A stretch of DNA of 64,000 nt, taken from assembly GCA_903899015.1 (NCBI GenBank), contig CAIUHP010000073.1, positions 1-64,000 on the forward strand, in the 5' to 3' direction. This document shows positions 1 to 7,993 of this stretch, one piece after another. Position numbers and translations under genes: made by a program. Under the pieces are notes generated by a model. That model ran no database searches. It saw only the letters and a program-made list of their open reading frames with translations, and was not told the DNA's origin. Every line of letters starts with the position of its first letter. The first letter of the stretch is position 1. The stretch is from an uncultured Armatimonadota bacterium. GTDB taxonomy: Bacteria > Armatimonadota > Fimbriimonadia > Fimbriimonadales > Fimbriimonadaceae.

Positions 1-106
1 AAACTCGGAGGAAGAAGGCTCGGTTGAGACTGAGTGTAGGGCTTGAAAGTTGCCCGACGATTAACCGATGTCATAGACTAAAGACGAAACAAGAAGACAA
101 AAAGAA

Positions 107-143
107 GGGGCTGCCTCAACTTGTGAGACAGCCCCTTTTTTGT
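107..143. terminator. Intrinsic terminator, possibly bidirectional
   Basis: GGGGCTGCCTCA pairs with TGAGACAGCCCC (one mismatch) around a short loop, followed on the plus strand by a run of seven T. Read on the minus strand the hairpin is followed by TTCTTTTTGTC, so it can also end the minus-strand transcript whose last gene stops at 196. The 106 bases to its left hold no recognisable gene; they may be the 3' end of an element that starts outside the window. Confidence 0.75.
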
Positions 144-195
144 GCATCGCGTTTTGATACGGATACGAACGCCCAACTCACCGACTTGGAGTTCT

Positions 196-798
196 CTACA
201 TTTTCCCAAGCGTGATCTTTACTTTCAGATCAGGAACGAGTCCGTGCTTTTCAGAACTAGATTTTTCGGCATCCTTCCGAAGATCAATTCCAATCCTGTC
301 GACAGAAAAAGTTTTCGATTCCCCTGGCTTCATCCGATAGACCATTCTTAATTCAGGCTTCCCAATGACCGTTCCCAGTGCCAAATATAGCGTCACGGTA
401 CTGTCATCGTTGATCCTCGGCTGAATGTACGCCGTTACGCCGGTATCTGAGTCGGATGTTGACCAAGCTTGAGTATTAAGAACAGTCGCAGAAGCATCGT
501 AGGAGATCTTCTCAATCTCGGAACTGATCGTGACTTGGATCGGCACCTTTCGTCGTGCAACGTCAATTAGGTTCACGACGGACCGAATGTCTTTGATCCC
601 GTCCGGATTCCCTTTCGCGATGATCAAACCCTTTGCATCATCAGCAACCATAGAAACTGGTTTGTTTGGATCCGCCGTTTCCAGTTTCTGCATGAACGCC
701 AAAGCCTTGGAAGCGCGCATGTGGTGGATCGGAATTTCTGCCGAATCGGCTTGAAAAACTCCCACGGCATGGATTATGAATAAGCAACCTAAGATCAT
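196..798 (-). CDS. Exported secretin-like (N1-type domain) protein
   Basis: A 200-residue protein with a short hydrophobic N-terminus (about residues 1-18) that reads as a Sec signal peptide. Residues about 28-90 (ASKALAFMQKLETAD ... DIRSVVNLIDVARRKVPI) have the spacing of the small alpha/beta N1 domains of secretins, and the segment after it (VTISSEIEKI ... TAYIQPRINDDSTVTLYL) resembles the start of a secretin core. It is far too short to form a gate (secretins usually exceed 400 residues), so it may be a periplasmic adaptor or a decayed secretin. It starts 63 bases after the CNNM gene on the same strand, with GGGGG just before the ATG. Family assignment is an inference from pattern only. 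Confidence 0.55.
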   Translation of the reverse strand: MILGCLFIIHAVGVFQADSAEIPIHHMRASKALAFMQKLETADPNKPVSMVADDAKGLIIAKGNPDGIKDIRSVVNLIDVARRKVPIQVTISSEIEKISYDASATVLNTQAWSTSDSDTGVTAYIQPRINDDSTVTLYLALGTVIGKPELRMVYRMKPGESKTFSVDRIGIDLRKDAEKSSSEKHGLVPDLKVKITLGKM

Positions 799-861
799 TT
801 GAACCCCCTTGTTCGATGACGGATTGAACTGAGCGATTCGTTCTAGGCGATTCGTTTGAGG

Positions 862-2331
862 CTATTCGTCGTCGGGATCTGTTTCCGGCGTATCGCATTT
901 TTCTAGTTGGACACGTAGAATGCGACGACCATCACTGTCAGCAATTGTAAACTTCCAGCCGTCCGACACGATCGATTCCGATAGCTTTGGCTGCCGTCCA
1001 AATAGCCCGAATACGAAGCCGCCGATCGTATCGAACTCTTCACTTGAAAAGTGGGAGTTTGCCGCCTGGTTCACATCACCCAAATGAGTCTTGCCAAGGG
1101 CGATGTAGACATCTCCTACCCTCTCAATTTCTTGGGCATCGGTGTCGTATTCGTCGGTAATGTCGCCAACCAACTCTTCCACGATGTCCTCGACGGTGAC
1201 GATTCCCGCCGTCCCACCGAATTCGTCTTGAACGATTACCATCTGAACTCGCTCTTTTCGCATCTCCTTGAGAAGCTCATGCAAGTCTTTATTTTCTGGC
1301 ACAAAAAGCGCAGGTCGCATCAATTTGCGCACATCCGCAGTATCAGGGCTGTCAACCAAGGCCATTAAGAGGTCTTTGGCATGAACGATCCCGATGATCT
1401 GGTCATCTGTACCTTCGTAAAGCGGTATGCGAGTGTGGCCAGATTCTTCGATGAGCCTAACTAATTCCTTAGGGTCCGCTTCGATAGGGAGTGCATCAAT
1501 GTCCACCCGAGGAGTCATCGCTTCGCGAGCGACTTTATCGGTAAAAGAGAAAACCGAATGGAGTAATTCCTTCTCGTCCTGCTCAATCTCGCCGGTTGCT
1601 TCGGCTGAGGCGACCAAGTTCTTGATTTCTTCTTCAGCTTGGTTGGCAACCGTTAATGTAGCCTGACCTCCAAACCGAGCCGTAAAGACTCCTGCTAAGG
1701 CAACCACCACGTTGGCCGGAATAGAGAAAATGACCGACGTCAGTCGAATAAATCGGTATCCCGCGAGGCTGACGCGTTGGGGATGTAGCGCGGCAAAACT
1801 CTTCGGAACCAACTCTCCAACCACCATATTGACCAGTGCCACGAGCAAGGCGATGATGGATGCGGAGGCAAGGAGAGTCAGGTAGTTGAACGACCAATGT
1901 GCGTTGTCTTCCAGGAAAGAAGCGAGTCCGGGAGCCAGCAAGAAACTCAAGAGTGCAAGCGCTAGGCGAGAGGTCTGACTTCCGAGCAGGCAAGCAGCTG
2001 TATATTTCTGCTTGGATTCCAGTAAGTTCTGTAGGTGAGCTGCTTTCGTTGCATCTGTGTCTTTCACCTGCTTCACATGAATGGATCGAAGCAAGTTCAC
2101 GGCCGTCTCCGCCGCCACAAAGCATGCGTTCAATAGAATGACGAAGACTATCGAAACAATGACCGGTGTTCCGCCAATTCCAGGGGACTTGAGCGCTGTA
2201 TCGGCCTGCGAACCTCGATGAACGTTTTGCTCGCCGATAACCCAACAAACCGCGAGGGTCAGGGCCAAGCCAAAAACTAGGCTGCGCTCGATTCGAGCGA
2301 CGACCTCCATATCGGGAAGGCGTTTCTTCAC
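862..2331 (-). CDS. CNNM/CBS-pair/CorC-domain membrane transporter (HlyC/CorC family)
   Basis: A 489-residue inner-membrane protein. Domain order: a DUF21/CNNM membrane region with about four hydrophobic helices (roughly 55-240), a paired CBS module (about 265-390, with TPRVDIDALP and VQDEFGGTAGIVTVEDIVEELVG), and a C-terminal CorC_HlyC domain (about 400-480, with FDTIGGFVFGLFGRQP). Relatives are implicated in magnesium or cobalt efflux and adenine nucleotide sensing. The start is GTG and overlaps the TGA of the dgkA-PAP2 gene, so translation is probably coupled. The neighbourhood ybeY-dgkA-corC matches the common association of CorC-like genes with ybeY in other bacteria. Confidence 0.88.
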   Translation of the reverse strand: MKKRLPDMEVVARIERSLVFGLALTLAVCWVIGEQNVHRGSQADTALKSPGIGGTPVIVSIVFVILLNACFVAAETAVNLLRSIHVKQVKDTDATKAAHLQNLLESKQKYTAACLLGSQTSRLALALLSFLLAPGLASFLEDNAHWSFNYLTLLASASIIALLVALVNMVVGELVPKSFAALHPQRVSLAGYRFIRLTSVIFSIPANVVVALAGVFTARFGGQATLTVANQAEEEIKNLVASAEATGEIEQDEKELLHSVFSFTDKVAREAMTPRVDIDALPIEADPKELVRLIEESGHTRIPLYEGTDDQIIGIVHAKDLLMALVDSPDTADVRKLMRPALFVPENKDLHELLKEMRKERVQMVIVQDEFGGTAGIVTVEDIVEELVGDITDEYDTDAQEIERVGDVYIALGKTHLGDVNQAANSHFSSEEFDTIGGFVFGLFGRQPKLSESIVSDGWKFTIADSDGRRILRVQLEKCDTPETDPDDE

Positions 2332-3050
2332 CTTGGCACCAACCCAAAGATAAGGAGTGAAAGGACGACTCCCACTAAAGCTCCCAGGCTCAGTTCAAAG
2401 ATCGTGTGAAATTTGGCTTCAAATCGGCTCTGAGCGATAATTGCAGCGAGGAGAATAGCAATTCCCGCTGTCAGGGCATTATCGGTTAGTACCGCCGCCG
2501 ACGTTGCAAAGAAGAACCCAAAGGCGGCATGGCCACTCACGAGACCACCCTGCAAGACTCGGCCCCGCTGCCCGAGACCCTTTCCTACGATGACCACGAA
2601 GAACAGCACGGTCGCTCCGAGCAGAAGCCGAACACCCGCAGAGAGTCGAAAGCCTTCGCTCGTCATGTTGATCTTAATCGCTTCCCAGCGACTTTCGCCT
2701 AAGAACAACAACGCTCCGACTACCAATGCGATGATCGTGGAAATAAGGACCGCACCGGCTGCAATATCTTTCGCAAACTTGGCTAAGGGATTGTAATTGG
2801 GAGACACCAAGTCCACCGTCGCTTCGATTGCCGAGTTAAACATCTCCGCAACCAGAACGAGTGAAATCGTAAACAGGAGAACGAGCGTCTCGCGCAAACC
2901 GAGGTTGACGAAGAACGCGAGCAAGATGACGGTAATAACGACGAAAAGGTGAAAGCGCATGTGGCGCTGAGTTCGGAATGTAAAGACAATTCCGTTCAGA
3001 GCAACCCGGAAGGGGCTGATGATATCAATCTTCTTTCCAGGACCGCTCAT
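2328..3050 (-). CDS. DgkA-type lipid kinase fused to PAP2 phosphatase domain
   Basis: A 240-residue integral membrane protein with two domains. Residues 1-115 are a DgkA-type diacylglycerol/undecaprenol kinase: E69, N72, E76, K94 and D95 sit in the order and spacing of the DgkA active site (AEMFNSAIEATVDL, FAKDIAAGAVLI). Residues about 135-240 carry the three PAP2 motifs: K157 with R164, SGH at 172-174, and SR at 208-209 with H215. The motif-3 aspartate position is E219. The protein could therefore both make and remove a lipid phosphate, probably undecaprenyl phosphate or phosphatidate. It overlaps ybeY upstream by ATGA and the CNNM gene downstream by GTGA. Confidence 0.88.
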   Translation of the reverse strand: MSGPGKKIDIISPFRVALNGIVFTFRTQRHMRFHLFVVITVILLAFFVNLGLRETLVLLFTISLVLVAEMFNSAIEATVDLVSPNYNPLAKFAKDIAAGAVLISTIIALVVGALLFLGESRWEAIKINMTSEGFRLSAGVRLLLGATVLFFVVIVGKGLGQRGRVLQGGLVSGHAAFGFFFATSAAVLTDNALTAGIAILLAAIIAQSRFEAKFHTIFELSLGALVGVVLSLLIFGLVPR

Positions 3051-3538
3051 TGAGTTTCACCATGGAGCAGCGAAGCCCATTCGAGGTCTGGCTTCAGTCC
3101 CGCTTCCACCGCTACCAAATTCATTTGGCGAACCATTTCTGCCCTTTCCTCTTCCGACTGGTCGTCAAGCCCAATCAAATGCAAGGCACCGTGGATCGCT
3201 AAGTAGCCAAGTTCCTGTTGAAGACTAACTTTTCTAGCCTTGGCTTGTCGGTCGGCATAGGGCACAGCGATGGCGACATCACCCAGTTGATTTCCTGCGA
3301 AATCACCTGCGGGAAAAGTGAGGACATCGGTGGCTTCGTCGATACCACGGAACTGGAGATTGAGTTCCCGAATGTGCTCGTCAGAGGTTAGCAGGACGCA
3401 AGCATGCGCGTCCGGTTTGCCGTGCAGAACGAAAGCAGACATCACCGCACGTCTCAGTGGCGAAAGCCGAACTGAGCGTTCGGTCTCGTTGAGGACGGAA
3501 ATTTTTTTGCTACTGGGAGGTTCCATACGGGATGGCAT
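3047..3538 (-). CDS. ybeY: Endoribonuclease YbeY, rRNA maturation factor
   Basis: A 163-residue UPF0054 metalloprotein that takes part in 16S rRNA 3' processing and ribosome quality control. The signature HGALHLIGLDD lies at residues 116-126. H116 and H120 are zinc ligands, but the third ligand, normally His in HGxLHLxGxDH, is Asp126 here. The conserved RGIDEATDVLTFP segment (64-76) is intact, arguing for a working protein. Met5 is an alternative start. The stop overlaps the dgkA-PAP2 start (ATGA), and rpsU lies 167 bases upstream on the same strand, a compact version of the rpsU...ybeY-dgkA order known in Firmicutes. Confidence 0.9.
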   Translation of the reverse strand: MPSRMEPPSSKKISVLNETERSVRLSPLRRAVMSAFVLHGKPDAHACVLLTSDEHIRELNLQFRGIDEATDVLTFPAGDFAGNQLGDVAIAVPYADRQAKARKVSLQQELGYLAIHGALHLIGLDDQSEEERAEMVRQMNLVAVEAGLKPDLEWASLLHGETQ

Positions 3539-3704
3539 GCGCCTATTTCAGAAATGCAAGCGCGTAATGCCACCGAGGCAAAGTAGCCAGGGTTGCTTGT
3601 GGGGCCGGGTCAGCCCCCACTCTAAAACTCATGTAACCCGAAACGTTAGTCTCTCGTACCATTTAACTAATAGAGACTTACAAATTGGCCGAAAAGGCTC
3701 AAAC

Positions 3705-3875
3705 CTACTGGCGCGACTGTCGTCGTCGCTTGAGTCGGCGTCGCTTTTCGCTTGGCTTCTCGTAGTGTGAATGCTCTTTGAGCTCACGAAGAAGGCCGCT
3801 CTGCTGGAGCTTCATGTTGAAGCGCTTCAGGGCGCTGTCGATAGATTCGTTGGACTGTACTGTAACGTAGATCAA
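3705..3875 (-). CDS. rpsU: 30S ribosomal protein bS21
   Basis: A 56-residue gene. Translation reads MIYVTVQSNESIDSALKRFN, then an internal KLQQSGLLRELKEHSHYEKPSEKRR-like stretch, and ends in a run of Arg and Lys. This is the standard bS21 pattern: a beta start, NESID..L.RF, and YEKPSEKRRR near the C-terminus. The start is TTG at 3873-3875. An in-frame TAG lies only two codons upstream, and GGAGG stands about 11 bases before the TTG, so this is the only sensible start. bS21 binds the 16S platform near the anti-Shine-Dalgarno end. Confidence 0.93.
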   Translation of the reverse strand: MIYVTVQSNESIDSALKRFNMKLQQSGLLRELKEHSHYEKPSEKRRRLKRRRQSRQ

Positions 3876-4183
3876 AAGCTAAGATGCCTCCGCAAGGCAA
3901 CAAGTATGGCACATTTTGGTACCAATTGCGCTTGAGTCTATCGAACAACTTGAAATCCTATCGAAAGCGACTTGTTCAACCCTTTCCGTTAGCATCAAGA
4001 ACCCCAAACCTCGATTCAACGACCATGATCGTTCGGCAACTTGAACGTTCCTCCAGGACCGATTCACTAAATAAACGGAGGTACGACTGCCTTAAAGCGC
4101 TTATTGAAGCAATCTTAGGCTGGCTCACCGACTCATCCCAATTTTCGCTGACAAATTTCAAAATAACGCGTAAGTTCTTCTTA
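3876..4183. other. Divergent intergenic region between rpsU and the MFS gene
   Basis: These 308 bases separate rpsU (minus) from the MFS transporter (plus). The plus frame stays open through the whole stretch from an ATG at 3884, but the predicted peptide is polar, resembles no transporter N-terminus and would overlap the rpsU ribosome-binding site. I see no structured RNA and no convincing promoter pair; the rpsU promoter should lie here. Confidence 0.5.
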
Positions 4184-5500
4184 ATGAGATCGGACAAGCA
4201 CAGCCCGGCCCCTACGTCTTCGAGTAACGGAGGTGAAGCCCAGATCCTCTCCTATTTTGGGTTTCTTACGCTCCTGATATACATGTCGACTCCGACAGGG
4301 TATCTCGTCGACATCGCAACCTCATTCATGCTGAAGAACCAGCTGCACGCTTCGGCCGAGCAGGTTGCCAATTTTCGGTTCTTGACGGCCATACCAGCCT
4401 TTGTGGCGTTCATTTTTGGAATTGTTCGCGATCGTTGGAATCCATTCGGTCTAAGGGATCGGGGATATTTTCTGATCTTCGCGCCGATGACCGGGGCGGT
4501 TTTTGTGTGGCTTGCATTTGGAAAGCTCCAGATCACATCTCTGACCCTGGGAGTGATCCTGTCAGTCATCACATTCCGGTTTGTTACGGCGGCCTACCAG
4601 GGTCTCATGTCGTTGATTGGACAGGAAAAGCAAATGTCGGGTCGACTGGCCACCATTTGGAACATCGCGTTAGCCATCCCAGCATTGCTTGCCGCGTACA
4701 GTTCCGGATGGGTCACCGAGCATCTCAAGCCACGAGAGATCTTCCTCATCATGGCAGCCCTATGTTTTGCTTTAGGTATCTATGGCCTTTGGAAGCAACG
4801 AACGGTTTTCACCCATGCGTACGATCAACCTCGAGCCCAGCACCTAACGCTGGGGGCTGACGTTAAACGCCTGATTGCGCATCGAGCGATCTACGGTGCC
4901 ATTCTCATCAACTTCCTTTGGAACTTCGCACCAGGTGCTTCGACCCCTCTTCAATACTATCTGACGAACCAGCTTCACCTCCCCGATGCTGCATTCGCCA
5001 ATTACACGGCGATTTTTGCCGCTTCATTTATTCCGACGTATATCATTTACGGATACCTGTGCAAGCGCGTCCCTCAATCCAAACTTTTACTTTGGGGAAC
5101 CGTCATTGGCGTTCCTCAGATGATCCCCCTCTTGTTCGTTCATTCTTCGGCAGCGGCCCAGCTTATGGCGATTCCGATTGGATTGATGGGTGGAATTGCC
5201 TCAGCCGCTTACTTCGACCTGGCGATGCGCTCCTGCCCTCCCGGACTTCAAGGCACGCTCATGATGTTCGTCGATGGAATGCTCATTCTGTCTTCCCGCG
5301 GTGGAGACATCCTTGGAACCAAGATTTATGATTCAGACAAGGCAAATGGGTTTCTATACTGCGTGATTGCAACGACAGGTGTGTATGCACTTATTCTCCC
5401 CCTGTTGTTACTCGTTCCTAAAAACCTTGTTGCTACCCGTGACGGAGAAGACAATCCTGAGATCGAGAAGGAAGTACTTGAGGAATTAACAACTCGTTAA
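4184..5500 (+). CDS. Major facilitator superfamily transporter
   Basis: A 438-residue polytopic membrane protein with about 12 hydrophobic segments and the MFS loop between helices 2 and 3 represented by FGIVRDRWNPFGLRDRGYF. The long central loop (about residues 195-225, HAYDQPRAQHLTLGADVKRL) divides two six-helix halves. The late helices (SAAYFDLAMRSCPPGLQGTLM) recall the folate-biopterin/BT1-like branch, but the substrate cannot be named. The chosen ATG at 4184 removes 100 implausible residues that are open upstream; no strong ribosome site precedes it. It stands alone, facing away from rpsU. Confidence 0.8.
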   Translation: MRSDKHSPAPTSSSNGGEAQILSYFGFLTLLIYMSTPTGYLVDIATSFMLKNQLHASAEQVANFRFLTAIPAFVAFIFGIVRDRWNPFGLRDRGYFLIFAPMTGAVFVWLAFGKLQITSLTLGVILSVITFRFVTAAYQGLMSLIGQEKQMSGRLATIWNIALAIPALLAAYSSGWVTEHLKPREIFLIMAALCFALGIYGLWKQRTVFTHAYDQPRAQHLTLGADVKRLIAHRAIYGAILINFLWNFAPGASTPLQYYLTNQLHLPDAAFANYTAIFAASFIPTYIIYGYLCKRVPQSKLLLWGTVIGVPQMIPLLFVHSSAAAQLMAIPIGLMGGIASAAYFDLAMRSCPPGLQGTLMMFVDGMLILSSRGGDILGTKIYDSDKANGFLYCVIATTGVYALILPLLLLVPKNLVATRDGEDNPEIEKEVLEELTTR

Positions 5501-5536
5501 AGCTCCATCAACGAGTCCGTGCTAGAATCCCCGCTA

Positions 5537-6105
5537 ATGCATAAAGGTCGATTAGAGGCGTTTAGCGACGCGGTTATCGCGATCATCATGACCATCATGG
5601 TGCTGGAACTTCGTCCCCTAAAGGCATCTCGTTAGAGTCATTGCAACCGCTCATTCCGGTTCTTGCCTGCTACTTGTTGAGCTTTGTCTTTCTGGGGATC
5701 TATTGGAATAACCATCATCACATGCTGCAGATAACAAAGCGGGTGAATGGAGCTTCCCTTTGGGCCAACATGCACCTCTTGTTTTGGCTTTCCCTCATAC
5801 CGTTTGTGACGAACTGGATGGGTGAACACTCAACCTCACACTGGCCGATTGCTTTGTATGGCTTCATTCTGTGCATGTGCGGAGTGAGCTATTACATTCT
5901 CTCCAAGTGCCTCATTGCGGCAGACGGCGCAGATTCGGCTTTAGCGGTCGCACTTGGTAACGACCTCAAGGGAAAAGCCTCGGTTGCAATCTATCTCGCG
6001 GCTATCGGAATCACTTGGGTCGCACCTTGCTGGGCGTACGCATGCTATGTCACTGTCGCGATCATGTGGATCGTTCCGGACCGACGAATCGAGCGCATGC
6101 ACTAG
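5537..6105 (+). pseudogene. TMEM175-family potassium channel gene, frameshifted
   Basis: The first frame from ATG 5537 gives MHKGRLEAFSDAVIAIIMTI followed by MVLELRP, the hallmark RxxxFSDAVxAIxMT first helix of TMEM175 channels, then hits TAG at 5633. The rest of the family (CYLLSFVFLGIYWNNHHHML and four further helices, to 6105) continues in a different frame. Adding one C to the CCCC run at 5615-5618 restores LELRPPKGISLESLQPLIP and one continuous protein of about 190 residues. The rest is undamaged, so this is a very recent mutation, a phase-variable homopolymer, or a sequencing error. Confidence 0.85.
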
Positions 6106-6113
6106 CGCTTTGC

Positions 6114-6998
6114 TTACTTGCTCTTTGGATCAAACATCGCGCGAAGTCCATCGCCAACGAAGTTCAAAGAGAAAACCGTAAGGCTAAGAATCAAACAAGG
6201 CCAGACAAGCGCAACGGGATAAGATCCCATTCCTTCGCGAGCAGAATTAATCATGCTTCCCCAGCTGGGCTCGGGAGCCTGGACTCCGATTCCTAAGAAA
6301 CTAAGGGTGCTCTCCGCAAGGATCGTGCCCGCAATGTCAATCATGCTTATGGCAAGAAGAATCCCGGTAAGTTGCGGCAAGATATGCCGGGTCACCAAGT
6401 AGAACGTGGATGCTCCGGATGCTTTCGCTCCGATGACAAATTCTCGATCTTTAAGGGTAGCTACCTGCCCTTTAACCAGCCGCGCGATGGAGGGCCAAGC
6501 AGTAATAGACAGCGCGATGATCACCGGCATTAACTTGCCAAGCGGAACATTCGCCAGTTTTGTCGGTGGGATCGTACCAATAATTAAAACCGCCAACAAG
6601 ATGTCTGGAAAGGCAAACATACCGTCCGTGAACCGCATGAGAATCATGCTTAGCCACTTTGGCGCGAATACGCCCAAAACACCAATCGTGACTCCAACGA
6701 CCAATGCGATGATCTCAACGATGAAACCCACCGTCAAAGAAATACGAGCGCCCGCTGCAATTCGAGAAATGACATCTCTTCCCTGCTCGTCGGTACCCAA
6801 GAGATATTTTCCACCCACAACCTCATGTGGACCAGAAACCGGGTCGTAGACGGCATAGAAATTGGAATTGCCTGCCGGGTGAATCATCGCGTTGCGAATA
6901 TTCGGACCGAAGGTCGCAAAAATAACGAGCAACACAAGGAACGTTGCCCCAAGTACAAACAAGGGATCTTTCTTCGTAAACGCAAGTAACTTCTTCAA
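6114..6998 (-). CDS. ABC transporter permease, DppC/OppC type
   Basis: A 294-residue inner-membrane permease for di- or oligopeptides, nickel or similar. It has an N-terminal OppC-N helix (FVLGATFLVLLVIFATFGP), a periplasmic LLGTDEQGRDVISRIAAGARISL loop, and the EAA-type cytoplasmic motif GAKASGASTFYLVTRHILPQ. The C-terminus LNFVGDGLRAMFDPK is typical of DppC. The start is TTG, overlapping the TGA of the upstream DppB gene, so the two are translationally coupled. No binding protein or ATPase is next to the pair. Confidence 0.92.
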   Translation of the reverse strand: MKKLLAFTKKDPLFVLGATFLVLLVIFATFGPNIRNAMIHPAGNSNFYAVYDPVSGPHEVVGGKYLLGTDEQGRDVISRIAAGARISLTVGFIVEIIALVVGVTIGVLGVFAPKWLSMILMRFTDGMFAFPDILLAVLIIGTIPPTKLANVPLGKLMPVIIALSITAWPSIARLVKGQVATLKDREFVIGAKASGASTFYLVTRHILPQLTGILLAISMIDIAGTILAESTLSFLGIGVQAPEPSWGSMINSAREGMGSYPVALVWPCLILSLTVFSLNFVGDGLRAMFDPKSK

Positions 6999-7945
6999 AC
7001 TTGCGACTCCCGAATGCGTGGGTCAAGTATGGGTTGGAGGATATCGACCGCAAGATTGAGGAAGATGAACATCGCACCCGTTACTAAAACTCCTGCCTGA
7101 ACGACTGGCATATTGATCTGTTGAATTCCCTCAATGACCGCGCTTCCCAGCCCCGGCATTAAGAAATAGCGCTCGATAACGAACGACCCAGTCAGCAAGA
7201 ATCCAAAGCTGGTTCCGATCGTTGTGATAACCGGCAAGATGGCGTTGCGAAGGGCATGCTTAAACAAGAGTCTTCGGCGCGGCACGCCTTTCGCAGTTGC
7301 CGTTCGAATGAACTCCTGATCCAAGGTGTCGATCATGCTGGCTCGGGTCAATCGAGTAATTAAAGCGGCTGGTCGAGACGACAAAATGACGACTGGAAGC
7401 AGGAAATAATAGAATTCCGGCGCAACAAGGGTTGTCGACCACGTCAGTGGCAGCACGTCCATTTTCAAGCAGAAAATGTAAACCAAGATCGGTCCCAGTA
7501 CGAAATTAGGAGTGGTAACACCCAGCGTGCTTAAGGTTAATATCGTTCGATCTGCAAATCGACGCTGATAAACGGCGGCGATCGTTCCAAAGATAATTCC
7601 GAATGCAGCAGCAAGCACCATAGCTTGAGTCGCAAGCTTCACTGTCATCGGCACGGTTCTTGCCAAGATGTCTTTGACCGGTTCATGCGTGCCGTAATAG
7701 CTCACGCCAAAATCGCCGTGCACCGCATTGCTGACATATCGAGCATAGCGACCGGGCCAGGGCTGATCGAGGCCTAAGTTGTGCCTGATTTGTTGAACAG
7801 TCTCCAGGCTGGCCTTTTCACCCGCGATAATCGTGGCGGGGTCGCCAGGGGCAAATTCGCCCGCGACAAACGTCACGAACGATATAAAGAACAGGCTAAA
7901 CGCACCGAAGAGGAGCCTGAGCAGAATCGCCTTTACAAGCCGCAC
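6995..7945 (-). CDS. ABC transporter permease, DppB/OppB type
   Basis: A 316-residue permease partner of the DppC-type protein. It shows the usual N-terminal helix (LLFGAFSLFFISFVTFVAGEFAPGDPA), the HNLGLDQPWPGRYARYV periplasmic segment, the EAA loop RTATAKGVPRRRLLFKHALRNAILPV and the C-terminal LQPILDPRIR. The start is GTG. The cyclophilin gene lies 48 bases upstream on the same strand but is probably unrelated in function. Substrate specificity cannot be read from the permeases alone. Confidence 0.92.
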   Translation of the reverse strand: MRLVKAILLRLLFGAFSLFFISFVTFVAGEFAPGDPATIIAGEKASLETVQQIRHNLGLDQPWPGRYARYVSNAVHGDFGVSYYGTHEPVKDILARTVPMTVKLATQAMVLAAAFGIIFGTIAAVYQRRFADRTILTLSTLGVTTPNFVLGPILVYIFCLKMDVLPLTWSTTLVAPEFYYFLLPVVILSSRPAALITRLTRASMIDTLDQEFIRTATAKGVPRRRLLFKHALRNAILPVITTIGTSFGFLLTGSFVIERYFLMPGLGSAVIEGIQQINMPVVQAGVLVTGAMFIFLNLAVDILQPILDPRIRESQV

Positions 7946-7993
7946 GGGCCGTCAGTTTAACACGGGATCGAGGCTGGATGCTCGGTTGCGGGC

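Noticed and set aside
1-106. 3' end of tmRNA, RNase P RNA or 6S RNA before the first terminator
   Set aside because: None of the conserved ends (CCA-bearing T arm, P RNA closing helix) could be recognised in these bases.
1634-2347. 237-codon minus-strand frame
   Set aside because: Shifted frame inside the CNNM transporter gene; Arg, Ser and Gly rich noise.
3884-4183. In-frame upstream extension of the MFS gene
   Set aside because: The 100 residues are polar and unlike any MFS N-terminus, and they overlap the rpsU ribosome site.
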